This document shows, piece after piece, positions 45,055 through 56,639 of a DNA stretch of 64,000 nt. Position numbers and translations under genes: made by a program. Position 1 is the first letter of the stretch; each line of letters opens with the position of its first letter. Under the pieces are notes generated by a model. That model worked only from the letters and a program-made list of their open reading frames with translations, ran no database searches and was not told the origin of the DNA. The stretch comes from Gonatopus flavifemur (Eukaryota > Arthropoda > Insecta > Hymenoptera > Dryinidae), in assembly GCA_018340375.1 (NCBI GenBank), contig JAFFJZ010000009.1, positions 11,424,501-11,488,500 of the forward strand, read 5' to 3'.

Positions 45055-46752
45055 CTGAGAAAGTTCAAGAAGGAAGCTGTACAACTTTTCGATGTAGCAC
45101 ACTGTAAATGTCCAATGACTCGGAACTGCATCTGTAAAAGAAGCATTCAAAGTTGTACATGTCCAATTTCCATCAATTGTGATTGTGAGAAATCAAAGAA
45201 AATTCCATTCCTTGAAATTAGATTTATGTACGGACAGAGGAATGGGAGATTTGGGAAAATAGGACAAGTTGACAAAACAGAATCTACGAGACTTACCAAA
45301 AGACTTCTGAGGCAAGAGCGAGAACTCACTCACTTCGATAGAAAAAGGTCAGAATCTTCGTGCCAATTTCATATCATGAACTCAGATGAAATAGACTTGC
45401 ACGATATTTCTCTTGAACCGACTTCAGCAAAAGTCGAACACCAAGAGCCCGAATCTGAAGAGAATCATGGAGATGAAACTTTTGTCCCTGCAAAAAATAT
45501 AAGCCATCAACAAGCACACAGATGAGGATTCCACTCAAATCGACTGCGTTAGTGACCGATAGGTACGGAATTTCTGAGACGGCAACAGCAGCAATCGCCT
45601 CAAGTGTTCTTAAGGATATAGGGATTATAAATGAATCTGACAAATCACTCGTTATTGACAAGAATAAATTGAGGAGAGAAAAGACACGTGTAAGATCCAA
45701 CTTACAGAATAGTATTGATATTATCGTTCGAGGGGTATACTTTGATGGCAGGAAAGATGATACTCTGGTTGTTGAAACAATGCATGCCAAGAAATTTCGC
45801 AGGCTGGTGAAAGAGGAACACATTCCATTGATTCAAGAGCCAGGGTCTAATTACATCAGTCATGTGTCTCCAATGTCAGGCTCTGGAAGAAATATTACTG
45901 ATAGCATTATGTCACATCTAAATGAATGTAACATTTCTCTCGAGGACTTAGATGTAATTGGTTGTGATGGAACAGCAACTAATACTGGATGGAAGAATGG
46001 TGTAATTCACAATATAGAAATGATTCTCAGAAGACCACTCCAATGAATCATCTGCTTGTTACATTTTAATGAGCTTCCATTACGACATTTATTTGAGCAT
46101 TCAGATGGCCAAACTACAGGTCCAAAATCGTTTTCTGGTCCAATTGGTGAATGTCTTGTAGGTTGCGAAAGTTTACCTGTCGTTGAGTTCGATAGCATTG
46201 ATTGTGACACCCTATCTCTTGATGAGGAAATTTTCAAACAACTTAGCAAGGATCAGAAGTATCTGTTGAATATCGTTTCAGCTGTCAAATCAGGATACTA
46301 TCCTGCAGATTTAGCTGTTTCAGATCCTGGCCCGCTGTGTGATGCTCGGTGGCTCACAGCTGCAAATCGAACTCTTAGGTTATACATATCAACGACCAAT
46401 CCATCCAATGAACTGATACAGATAGTGGGGTTCATACTTACTTGTTATATGCCTGCATGGTTCCCCATCAAGAAGAATAGTTCTATCCTAGACGGGCCCA
46501 AACATGTGTTCAAGGTTATCGAAACCTCGAGGTACTTACCTGAAAATCTCCTCCAAATTATAGATCCTGTTCTCCAACGCAACGCGTACTTCGCTCATCC
46601 AGAGAACTCACTCTTATCAATGGCAACGGATGACAGGACAGATATCAGAGAACTGGCCTAAAAAAAATAATTGAGGCAAGAACAGCAAATCCAAAGCAAA
46701 AGAAGCCAGTTCGTGATTTTTTTATCCCAAAAATTAACTTTGCTGCGGATAG
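45055..46752 (+). pseudogene. Family Y protein, unrecognised, nearly full C-terminal portion
   Basis: Colinear frames: 45055-45525 (Cys-rich: CKCP..CIC..CTC..CDCEK, then a basic region), 45530-46046 (TDRYGISETATAAIASSVL, DKNKLRREK, YFDGRKDDTLV, EEHIPLIQEPGS, IGCDGTATNTGWKNGVI), 46050-46661 (LLHFNELPLRHLF, GPKSFSGPIGE, DPGPLCDARWL) and a tail to 46752. Lesions: a frameshift near 45527, a TGA replacing Trp at 46044-46046, and a frameshift in an A run near 46662. From memory this pattern belongs to an uncharacterised protein family scattered through arthropod and cnidarian genomes, probably element-derived; no function is known to me. The conserved CDGT and SDPGP motifs contain Asp residues that could be catalytic, which is speculation. 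Confidence 0.55.
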
Positions 46753-47838
46753 TTCAGGGACCTCTTGAGGATATTCACTGTAAGTTCCATAGTTTGGACT
46801 TCTTTGGTTTAGAACTTATGAGCCTTGGAGTACGGAATCAACATAATTTTCGAGGTTTGAAAATTATGTTATTTTATATTCCAAGATTTACAATCTTCAT
46901 ATATACATAAGAAAGTTGTCCTACTCACGGAGAATTCTGTAGGACTCTTCACAGTTTGAAAGGTATGTTTTTCCGATATTTTTAAGCTCATAACTTTTGA
47001 ACCAAGGGGGTACAGAGGATAAAACTTGCAGGGAATATTCTCAAGAGGTTCTTGAACCATAATTCATAGATAGAGGAGGTGCCCCAGACAAGAGCGTGGC
47101 TGTATGATTTCTCGAATGGCGAAAATTATGTTCCTTCGATATTCCTCATGATAGGCTCATAACTCCTAAATGAAGAAGGTACATACGATGAAAATTGCAG
47201 ATGTTCTCAATGGGTTCCTAAACTATAGCCGATACATAGAGAGGTTGCCTCAGTCAGGTGCAATGCTGAATGGTTTTCAAAAGTTCGTATTCCAAGCCTC
47301 ATAACTTCTGAACCCAGGAGGGACAAACAATGGGAATCGAAGGAAATATGCTGGAGAGGTCCTCAAACTATAATCTATACATGGAAAAGTTGCCCCAGTC
47401 AGGAGCAACGCTGTGTGATTTTTCATTAGCTAGGTTTCGATACTCCAAGGCTCATAACTTCCAAACCAAAGAAGGACGAACATCAAAACATGCAGGGGAT
47501 ATTCTCTAGAGGTGCCCCAACAATAATTCGTACATAGGAAAGTTGCCCCAGTCATGTCCGATTCTGTATGACTTCCAAACTTCCAAAAATCATGCATTTT
47601 TCATGTTCCAGAGCTCATAACTCCAGAATCAAGAGGGCACAAACGATGAAACTTCAGAAGATATTCGCAAGAGGCCCGCGAATAATAACCTGTACATAGA
47701 AAGAATGTCCCAGTCAGGAGCAGCGCCGTGTAATTCTTCAAAGTCCAAAAATTAGCTTTCTCCGAAATTAAAAGGCGCGTAACTTCCAACCCAAGAAGGG
47801 CCAAATCATGAAACTCGCATGGCGCATTTCTAACAAGT
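46752..47838. repeat. Tandem array of about 162-bp units, left part
   Basis: CTCATAACT landmarks at 46987, 47156, 47298, 47451 and 47614, with a diverged unit near 47776 (spacing 142-169). Other landmarks are GTTGCCCCAGTCAGG, CATACATAG and GATATTCTC-AGAGG. The first unit (46752-46920) is inverted relative to the others. Identity between units is about 75-80 percent. The array continues at 54805 and 56640 in the same orientation. The open frames across it are chance. Confidence 0.8.
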
Positions 47839-48458
47839 AAACCTACCGAACTGTCACTCACCGATTTTGATGAAACTTAGCAAATTTGTAGGACTATGAA
47901 AAATAATCGACACGTATTTTTTTGTATCGGCAATGATGCGGGTTTAAGGGTAGAAACTACCCCTTGTACCTGAGGGGTGGTTTTCGCGTGACGAACGCAA
48001 TGAGGCGGATTATTCAAGAGGTGGAGTGCTCAATGGAGGGTTTCCGATGTTGCTGAATCCAATTCGGAGGTCGAAATAATGAAATACGTAATGGCGAAAC
48101 CAATATGGCGTCTATTTTTTTTAGACATGAGAGATTGTGTCCCTGTTTGGACTGGAATATATCTCTGGATATCGCGATAGGCCTCCAAGGAGATCTAAAC
48201 GTTATTATCGGACCACGTTGGGTAGAAAAGAACACGCCTTTACGATAGAAAGAGAGATGCGAACAAGCGCTGGTGTCCCCTTGGATGCAATGAATATAAC
48301 AGCAGAAGTCCACAGTAAAAAAAATCTGATCTCAACTCCCAAATAATATTATGCAGTTTTTTACATAGGCAATTCATTGAATTTCATGATAAAATATTGA
48401 ATTCAATAATATATTCATAAGATTGAGTATTTTCTTCTCAATGATAAATTCGCTTCCA

Positions 48459-50030
48459 CTATTCGCAGTAACGATTGCAGATGTGGTAATCGTTGAAGAA
48501 TTGTTCCATGCATATGGATTTCGTGCACCATGCACACCTTATCACAGCAGCTGCGTCGCACAAGGCACATATTGGCGCAGAATTCTTGAAGCAGTAATTG
48601 ACGGGATTCGCAAACTTGGATGGTCCTTCTCGTGTATAGCCACTCTTGAACCATGCGTATTTGATCAGATTCGTGAATCGAGGGGAATAGAACTGGTTAT
48701 GAATCAATGATTGGAGCTTGATGATGTTATTGCGATGGTGTGAATTCATATCATGGCCATGAAGAACACCGATGTCAGAGAAGTTCCTAATGAAATGTCC
48801 CCAAGGCCTGAAGAAGGAGACATCAAGGGGTTGAATGTCGTTCCTGCAGGAATGGTTTGAATTTTCAGATATTCTCTGGATTCCACTATGAGTTTGAATG
48901 TTTTTTCGTTTTGACCACTCCACGAATCCAACAAAAGGACGCTCCTTCCGCTAGATGACGGCAGAAATACTTTTCCAAACCATATCTCAACATGGTCAGA
49001 TGTTAGCTTACCCGATTTTGACGCTAAAACAGAGATATTGTCTGATTTGAACAAATTTTGTTGCACTTTTTCCATCTGTTTCTTGTAAAACGATCAACAA
49101 AGGTGATAGCAAAACACCACTCGTGGAAATCAGCGGTTGTATGGTATAGCTATGGGTCATCGAATTTATTGACTGTGCCAAAGCTTCAACTCTTTTTTGT
49201 CCTTTTATCGCCAAAGTACGCCCTGTGTGCAACTCAAGATTGAAACCTGATTGATCAAAGTTGAAAACATTTCCTTCCCCAACTAACGAAATATCATGTC
49301 GCACTTTTTCTACAAATTCATTGGCATCTCTTTGCAGTTTTTGTTTGTCGATAATTGACTTTTGTGTCACGAACTTGTTAATTTTTTTGGAAACTATTCC
49401 ATGTCTACGTTTGAACTGGTAAAGCCATTTTTCAGAAGCTGTGAATAAGTTTGGCGTCAACGAAACTCCATCCCGAGCTTTTATAGCCCATCTGCGAATG
49501 TCAAGATCATGGACAGTCATTGATTCTTGTACGTCTTCTTGAAACTCATTCAATGTTAGTTCGGATATTTTCTGCAATTTTCCAGATCGAGATCCATTAT
49601 TTGCAATTTGTTGTTCCCAACCATATAATTGTCGTTTCGAATCCAATCGCTCAAATCTCGCTTTAACTGTTTCGAATTACAATTTGTGTTCTTTTCCTGA
49701 TTTCCAAAACTGGACCGCTGTCACCTTATATTCAATATCGATTCCGGCATCTTCCGATGAGTGCAAATCTAAATTCGTCTCGATCTTGAACGAATCATCA
49801 TCCAAATCATCTTGAATTGAAACTGGATCTGGAATCACATTGTCATTTTCAGAATGCAGAGTGTTATAAGTTTCAACAAACGATGAATCATCGATAGAAT
49901 CTTCTATCAGCACTTCTAGTTGTAAAAGAAAAGCTCCCTCATTACTATTTATGAATGATTCAAAACCGTATTCAGGCTGATCGAAAGCCTTTGTTAAAAA
50001 CTTCAAAATATTTTTAGGATTTATAATCAT
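48459..50030 (-). pseudogene. pogo-like (CENP-B/DDE_1) transposase, left arm
   Basis: Read from 50030: an acidic N-terminal region, a TAA near 49677, then a helix-turn-helix CENP-B-type DNA-binding region (KRQLYGWEQQIA, LQFKRRHGI-like KWLYQFKRRHGIVS). The DDE core follows: first Asp in NVFNFDQSGFN (near 49240), second in LLLDSWSGQNE (near 48925), third in IQPLDVSFFRPW (near 48835), with about 35 residues between the second and third. The C-terminus has a CX2C..IRCAWC..C..FF-DYH-C Cys/His cluster. Frameshifts lie near 49040 and 48850. The length (about 520 codons) is near complete. It belongs to the Tc1/mariner superfamily, pogo branch. Confidence 0.8.
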
Positions 50031-50713
50031 AGTGAATAAGGTTATGAACTGATGGAGGAAACATACGGGAGATCAGTTGAAAAAACAATTGAGTGAATGT
50101 GAGGGAACAAATGCCTACCGATACCGCGATGTATAAAGTGATGAATCATGAATGATTCAAGCGATTGAATTCAAAACGACAATTATATCGTTGGGAACCA
50201 CAAATTGCAAATGATGGATCTTGATCTGAAAAATTGCAGAAAATATCTGAACTAACATTGAATAAGTTCCAAGAAGCTGTACAAAAATCAATGACTATCT
50301 ATGATCTTGATATTCGCAGTTGGGCTATGAGGCTCGGGATGAAGTTTCGTTGTCACCAAACTTATTGAACGCTTCTATAAAATGGGTTTACGAGTTCGGA
50401 TGAAAACGTAGGATTGTTTCCATAATAATTGACAAGTCCATGACACAAAAGTAAATTATCGATAGACAAAAACTGGGAAGAGATACCAATGAATTTGTAC
50501 AAAAAAAGTAACATGATATTTCGTTGGTTGGAGAAGAGAATGTGTTCAACTCTGATCAATCAGGTTTCAACCTTGAAATGCACACAGGGCGTACTTTGGC
50601 ATCAAGTGGATACGAGCGCATAGGTGGCGCATGGGTCTGTGCAGACCTAGATTGACCTTTGGATATTCATCCCTGGAAATTTCAGACTTTTCTATGCGTT
50701 CAAGATCGAGAAT

Positions 50714-53190
50714 ATGTGAAGGGAGAAGAAAATTGAATGATCATAGGTGACTGGAATGCGGTAGTAGGGCAAGTAAAAAGAGGCCAACATAATAGGAGAT
50801 TTTGCGTTGGAAAAAAGAAATGGAAGAGGACAACGTTCAATCGGATTCTGTGAGAGTCATAAAATGGTTATTGCCAACACATTATCCAAAAATCATCCGA
50901 GAAGAATCTATACTTGGAAAATGCCAGAAGATACAGCAAGATATCAAATTGATTACATATTAGTAAAACAAAGATTTAGAAACCAAGTGAAAAGCTGTAA
51001 AACTTATCCAGGCGCGGATATAGATAGTGATCACAATATGTTGCTGATGGAATGTTCTCTGAAATTCAAAGCTCTGAAGAAGAAGAGGAAAATGCAAAAA
51101 AGATGGAATTTGAAGAATCTCAAACAAGGAAAAACACAGGAGGCATTCAAAGTGATGTTGGACGGAAAATTGAAGGATCGACAAGAGAAAGACTTGAAAA
51201 TAGAGAGTAGATAGACAAATATGAAGGAGAACATAGAGCAATGTGCAGATGAAATTTTGAAGAACGATGGGATGGAGCCTAAGAAACCATGAATAACAGA
51301 AGGAATTCTCGATTTAATAAATGAAAGGAGGAAATACAAGAATAAGAATAGTGAACAAGATCAGCAGACATACAAGACACTGAGGGATAAAATAATCAGA
51401 GAATCAAGGAGAGCAAAAGAACAATGGTTGGAGGGGCAATGTCAAGATATACGAGTAAAATTACATTTAGGAAAAATTGATGAGGCATATAGGGTTGTCA
51501 AGAGATTTTTTGGACGAATGAAATCTAGAAGCAGTAAGATTAAAAATTCTCTGGGGAGACAATTAATAAGAACGGAGGAAAAGATAGAACAACGGATGAA
51601 TCATTTAGAAGATCTGTATGAAGGGAGCGATAATATAGGATTCTTAGAGAGGAAGGAAGATGTCGATGAAGAAGAATTGGGAGATTCAATTTGGAGATCA
51701 GAATTCAACGGGGCTTTGAGAGAATTGAAACATAATGAAGCGCCAGGAATAGATGGCATGAGTGCGGACCTTATCAAAGCCTCCGGTCAGAGAACTTGTG
51801 ATGCATTGTTTGAATTGGTTAGAGATATGTACGAAATAGGCGAAGTACCGAAAGATTTCCAGAAGAATAAAATTGTCGCCATTCCAAAAAACAAGGAGCA
51901 GACAAATGCGAGAATTACAGAACGATTAGTTTAACTCCACATGCCTCGAAAATACTGACAAAAATCATATACAGGAAAATAGAGTATAAAATAGAGAGTA
52001 GATTAGCAGAAGATCAGTTCGGTTTTCGGAAAAATAGGGGAACGCGAGACGCAATATTAGCACTGAGAACAGTCTAGAGTTGAAAAAGTCTATGTATATA
52101 GGTTTTGTAGATATACAAAAAGCATTCGATAATGTTAATTGGGAGAAGGTGTTTACGATTTTGAAAAAGGTAGGAATTAATTTCAGGGATAGGAGGATAA
52201 TATATAAATCATATGAGAATCAAATCGCAATAATAGAAATGGAGGGTCAAGAAGGAGAAGCACAAATTAGAAAAGGGGTGAGACAAGGATGCTCACTATC
52301 GCCATTGATTTTCAATTTGTATATAGAAGAAGCGATGAACGAAGTGAAGGAGCAAGTGCAATTGAAATTACAGATTCAAGGTGAAAATCTAAGCATGTTG
52401 AGATTCGCAGATGACATAGCTATATTAGCTACGAGTGGTGCTGAGTTAGAAAATACTCTCAACACTATGAAAAAAATATTACTAGACAAATATTGTATGA
52501 ATATAAATAAGGACAAAACAAAATTCATGATTTTTACAACAGCGAAAACATCAAGAAGAACGAAAATCAACATAGATGCAGAGACAATTCAGCAAGTCAA
52601 AGAATTAAAATATCTAGGAAGCATAACTACAGAAAACGGTGAAAGCGAAAGAGATATAAGAGCAAGAATAGCAGAAGGGGAACAGGCTTCCCACCAAAAG
52701 AAACAGTTACTATGTTCGAAGAATATGAGCTTAGCAGTGAGGAAGAAATTCTTGAAGAGTTACGTTTGGAGCACAGCATTATATGGTTGCGAAACTTGGA
52801 CAATTGGAAAAACGGACCAACGGAGGTTCGAAGCCTTTGGAATGTGGTGTTATAGAGAGATGCTTAGAATAAAGTGGATAGAGAAAGTAAGAAATGAAGA
52901 AGTACTCGAGAAGGTAAATGAAAAAAGAAGTCTCTTGGGACAGGTCGTGAAAAGAAGGAGTAATCTGATAGTACACACATTAGGGCACGATAGCTTATTG
53001 AAAACAATATTGGAAGGAGAAATGAATGGTAAAACTCGAAGAGGTAGACCTAGATTGAGTTATATGAAGCAAATTATACAAGATAAGGGTCGCCGTAGAT
53101 ATGCAGAAATTAAGCGGTTAGCGGATAATAGACAGGGTTGGAGGATTTCATCAAACCAGTCGTAGGACTGATTCCTTCATGATGATGAGT
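50714..53190 (+). mobile_element. RTE-like non-LTR retrotransposon, 5'-truncated
   Basis: Starts inside the endonuclease and ends in a short TCATGATGATGA tail, a simple-repeat 3' terminus as in RTE elements. ATCGAG(A/T)AT at 50705-50713 and 53191-53199 is a likely target-site duplication. A second copy on the minus strand (60306-61518) has the same tail. Confidence 0.8.
50735..53165 (+). pseudogene. RTE-like endonuclease/reverse transcriptase
   Basis: Endonuclease remnants: GDWNAVVG near 50745, YQIDYILVKQRF near 50940, DSDHNMLL near 51030. A linker with two stops (51213, 51291) follows. The reverse transcriptase has PGIDGMSADL near 51750, a gap or deletion near 51935-52080, YIGFVDIQKAFDNV near 52095, GVRQGCSLSP near 52290 and RFADDIAIL near 52410. 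The C-terminus has YLGSI, LYGCETWT, GRPRLSYM and a stop at 53165. The frame from 52080 to 53165 (361 codons) is open. It would copy its RNA at a nicked target. Confidence 0.85.
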
Positions 53191-53309
53191 ATCGAGTATT
53201 TCTGTCTGAAAGAAAATGCCACCAGATGGAGCCATCTATGCGCTTGTATCTACTTCAAAGGACGAAAGAGAGTTGAAGCATTGGCACAGTAAATAAATTC
53301 TATGACCCA

Positions 53310-53564
53310 CACTGTTAGAAATTTGACAGCAAAATTCAATCACATGTAATGGAAGCAATTTTCACTCACGTAATTCAAAAATTTCAGTTACATATAAATG
53401 AAAATTCAGTTACCAAACTATGCTATTATGTATAATAACAATGTAGCAGAAATTGAAAATTTAATTTAACGTAATTGAATTCCTAATTCAATCACCAAGA
53501 ACTTGAAATTTCATTCACAAGTGTGCTTGGAGAATAATGAAGTTTCAAGAAATTTTGAACAATG
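53310..53564. mobile_element. 255-bp CACTG-terminal element, CA duplication, inside pogo copy
   Basis: Starts CACTGTTAGAAATTT and ends with the inverse of CATTGTTCAAAATTT. CA flanks both sides (53308-53309 and 53565-53566). Removing it with one CA rejoins the transposase frame. The core has AATTGAA/TTCAATT words. Confidence 0.7.
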
Positions 53565-53659
53565 CATAGTTACTCCACACAGCCACTGATTTCCGCCAGC
53601 GGTGTTTTGCTTTCACCTTTTTTGATCGTTTTACAAGAAGAACATGGAACAGGTGTGGA

Positions 53660-54110
53660 TGGTGTACAAAATCTATATGTGTTCGGGTTTGGTTGGGTTT
53701 GCGTTCCACCACCGGGAAAGCTAGGTGGACCGAGTAGCTTGGTGGACTCGTTGATGGCTCGTACCCCTTTCATCTACCTGTGCTATGGAATTTTTACTGC
53801 CCAATCGTGATAGAAGAGTCGCGTGCGAAATCTTGGAGAGAGCGGACGGGCAATTCTTCTTTCTATTCCGCGTCTCCATCCTTTTCTACCTCCATCAATC
53901 TGTTTTTCTAACTCGAGTCAATCAATCCGACATATGTAACGTTGACGAAATAAACTAATTGTGTAATCGTGACGATAAATGCTGTGTTCGAGATTCATTT
54001 CAGTGGCGAGCAGAGAAGCATTCCGGTACCCCTTAGTTCTTTTGCACATAACCGACATATTGGATTTCCAAACGAATTGAATCGACTATTCCTTTTCTTC
54101 CTATTTTGTA
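53660..54110. other. Unassigned sequence replacing the middle of a pogo copy
   Basis: Neither the left-arm transposase nor any listed element matches this stretch. GC is higher at 53660-53780. No TIR was seen. Confidence 0.4.
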
Positions 54111-54804
54111 GAATTTCCAATTTTCCTAACAATATGCATGGAAATATTCTTCAACGATTACCACATCTGCAATCGTTACTGCGAATAGTGGAAACGAATT
54201 TATCATTGAGAAGAAAATACTCAATCTTATGAATTATATTACTGAATTTGATATTTTATCATGAAATTTAATAAATTGTTTATGTAAAAAACTGCATAAT
54301 ATTATTTGGAAGTTGAGATCAGATTTTTTTCCACCGTGGACTTCTGCTGTTATATTCATTGCATTCAAGGGGACACCAGCGATTGTTCGGACCTCGCTTT
54401 CTATCGTATAGGCGTGTTCTTTTCCACCCAACGTTCTCCAATATTAACGTTGGCATCCCCTCGGAGGCCTATCGCGATATCCAGAGATATATTCTAGTTC
54501 AAACAGGGACACAATCTCTCATGTCTAGAGAAATAGACGCCATATCGGTTTCGCCATCACGAATTTCATTATCTCGACCTCAGATTTGGATACAGCAACA
54601 TCGGAAACTCTCCATTGAGCACGTCACCTCTTGAATAATTCGCCTCATTGCGTTCATCACCCGAAAACCACCCCTCAGATACAAGAGGTAGTTTCTGCCC
54701 CTAAATCTGCACCATTGCCGATATGAAAGAATACGTGTCGATTATTTTTCATAGACAAATTTGTCAAGTTTCATCAAAATCGGCGAGTGACAGTTCGGTA
54801 GGTT

Positions 54805-54900
54805 CATTTCACTGTAAGAGGTCCTCGAAGTATATCGTATACATAGAAAAATTGCCCCTGTCACGTTCGAGGAAATTTCCCCATGGAATTTTTCCAAAAT
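54805..54900. repeat. Partial 162-bp unit right of the palindrome
   Basis: AAGAGGTCCTCGAAGTATAT..CATAGAAAAATTGCCCCTGTCA matches the array units in the same orientation as at 46.9-47.8 kb. Confidence 0.65.
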
Positions 54901-56639
54901 TCTTTCTTTGCACGTAGGAAGCATACACTGGACACAATTTACGTATCCAGTGTCAGACCTATGCTTCACTTCAAGCGAACGTGAACTTTAATTCCACAAC
55001 AATTTCGCTGATTTCTCAAATTATATTTCATTTGGAAATTTCCTTGAACGTCGATCGTGCATCGACGAGCGATGAAGCAACTCGTCATTTCTCTTTCTAT
55101 TTCCCTCATTCTCTTCCTACTTCTCTTCTCGCACAATACTTGCTGGTGGTGCGATGCGAGAATTCTTCTTCTTTCACCTCCCTACCTCTTCTCTCTCCCT
55201 CGTGTGTGTGCTTCGGTGCGACCAGACAACGGGTGCCTTCTTTCTACTTTGTTGTTCTTCTTTTCCTTTGCTTCATCTTGCAACCTCTTCCTTCTTATGC
55301 TCATGACCTGCACAGTGGCTGTTGCTGATCCTTCTAATTACAATAGTTGTTCATGTGTATACATACATGTACGTACATATATGTGTGTATATGTGTGTGT
55401 ACGTGACCGCTGAAATTCCAAATTTTTATATTCGTTTTTTTTTTGGACATATGGTTGATTGTTCTCCGCAGCACCGCGTGCCTGGCTTTCGCCGTTGGGG
55501 CCAGCAAAACGCAAGCCTCAGCAGCGATGAGTCACGTACGAAGGCCCATCGGCATGGAAATTTGACACCGGATTCCCTAGAAATCTTGGTGGCAAGTTGG
55601 AGTGCTGATTAGGCTGAGAACAATCAACCTCCCATTCTTCGCCATCGGATTTTTCCTGGTCGGCAACTGAGACTGGGCAAGTCAGTCTTCTCTGAACCGC
55701 GTTTAAAACCGTTCCAAAAGTGTAAGTAGTCTCTCCCTCTCTCTCTCTCACACTCTTGGGGCGTTGTCTCTCATGGGTGAGGATGCCGGCGGTACGGAAG
55801 CTCCACCAGGGGTTCATGCTTTCCCCTGGCGAAAATCTTGAAAGTGTGGTCGTATACCCACCCTTCGAGCTATGAAGGGACGAGTGAAACAGGAAAAGCT
55901 CAAGGCCCTTCCGCTCGAAGGATGGATACGCACTGGAGCCTTTTTGATGGCGTCGGGTTTCCCTCCGTACCCATGGGTGTCATCGCTCCTGCGGGAGGGT
56001 GAGAAAGAGAGGGAAAAATTTGAGGAATCGCCTAGTATACAAGCGTATAAGTTCCCGTCCGTTCACAAAGTGTTTCAGTTTAGTTTCATAATAACAAAAA
56101 CTGACCTCCAGCCTACCCCCTGGACAAAAATTATTAACAGCGAGGAGAATAAATAACATATATCAAAAAGATTAAACCCAGCTGGCTGAACGGTGAGTGA
56201 GACTCTTTCCCTCTGACTTTCCTTTCTCTCCTTCTCCCTTGTCTTGCTCTTGCTTGTTGTTCCTATTCTCGTCCCACGTCATATATATATATATGCACAT
56301 ACGTAGTGCCAAGTTTTTTTATAACCCCTATTTTGACAATTGTAAAGTTTTTTCATCATTCCAAATCTTGTCAATTACATAAAACTTTGTCGCTGAAGTA
56401 TCTTCAGTTTCTTTCCTTATTCCCCCAATCAATCTCAGACAGGAAGGGTATCTCGATGCCCTTGGAGGCAGAAAACACGAATTCCTCCAAGTTGTATCGG
56501 TCTTACCGCTCCGGCCGATATAATCCATTCCAGAGGCCACGCTGGACCATACGACGTTGATCCGACGACCTCTTTTGTCGTCTCCTCCACCGTCGCAACA
56601 TCCCAGCCAGGGGCAATTGCGTGGGATTTCTGAAAGTTC
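54901..56639. other. No supported gene; CT-rich, GT-rich and GC-rich patches
   Basis: A CT-rich tract (55080-55300) yields hydrophobic frames, one with a signal-peptide look (55072-55413), that I do not trust because the composition alone explains them. GT/TA microsatellite at 55352-55405. 55450-56000 is clearly GC-richer than its surroundings and contains a (CT)n tract at 55731-55752; I see no domain. Imperfect TA repeats near 56280. Confidence 0.4.

Larger units (their letters stand above)
50605..53254. mobile_element. Foldback element carrying an inserted RTE copy
   Basis: Ends AGTGGATACGAGCGCATAGG and the inverse AGTAGATACAAGCGCATAGA match the foldback at 28106-28352. TCA flanks both sides (50602-50604 and 53255-53257). 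Removing it with one TCA rejoins the pogo frame. The RTE element splits its right part. Confidence 0.7.
50148..54235 (+). pseudogene. pogo-like transposase, right arm, multiply interrupted
   Basis: Pieces on the plus strand: 50148-50604 (KRQLYRW.. HTH region, several stops), 53255-53309, 53565-53660 (HSYSTQPLISASGVLLSP) and 54110-54235 (the C-terminal Cys/His region and 3' flank). Interruptions: the foldback plus RTE block 50605-53254; a 255-bp CACTG element at 53310-53564; and a replaced middle (53660-54110) lacking the second and third catalytic Asp. It is clearly homologous to the left-arm copy. Confidence 0.75.
47839..54804. repeat. 7-kb palindrome with two head-to-head pogo-like copies
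   Basis: The outer arms 47839-48430 and 54235-54804 are inverted copies at roughly 88 percent identity (ACCTACCGAACTGTCACTC, ATCGACACGTAT, GAACGCAATGAGGCG, CTGGATATCGCGATAGGCCT). Inside, each arm continues into a pogo-like transposase whose N-terminus points to the centre (about 50031-50148). The right arm is lengthened by a foldback element with an RTE copy, by a CACTG element, and by about 450 bp of unrelated sequence (53660-54110). The whole unit sits inside the 162-bp tandem array. Confidence 0.8.

Noticed and set aside
46671..47861. ORFs across the 162-bp array
   Set aside because: Frames do not persist from unit to unit, so the array is not coding.
48014..48346. ORFs in the palindrome arm, also open in 54306-54634
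   Set aside because: Both arms share the frame because they are copies; no domain, and stops differ. Treated as arm sequence.
55072..55413. ORF with signal-peptide-like N-terminus
   Set aside because: Hydrophobic residues follow from a CT-rich tract, and the C-terminal part is a GT microsatellite.
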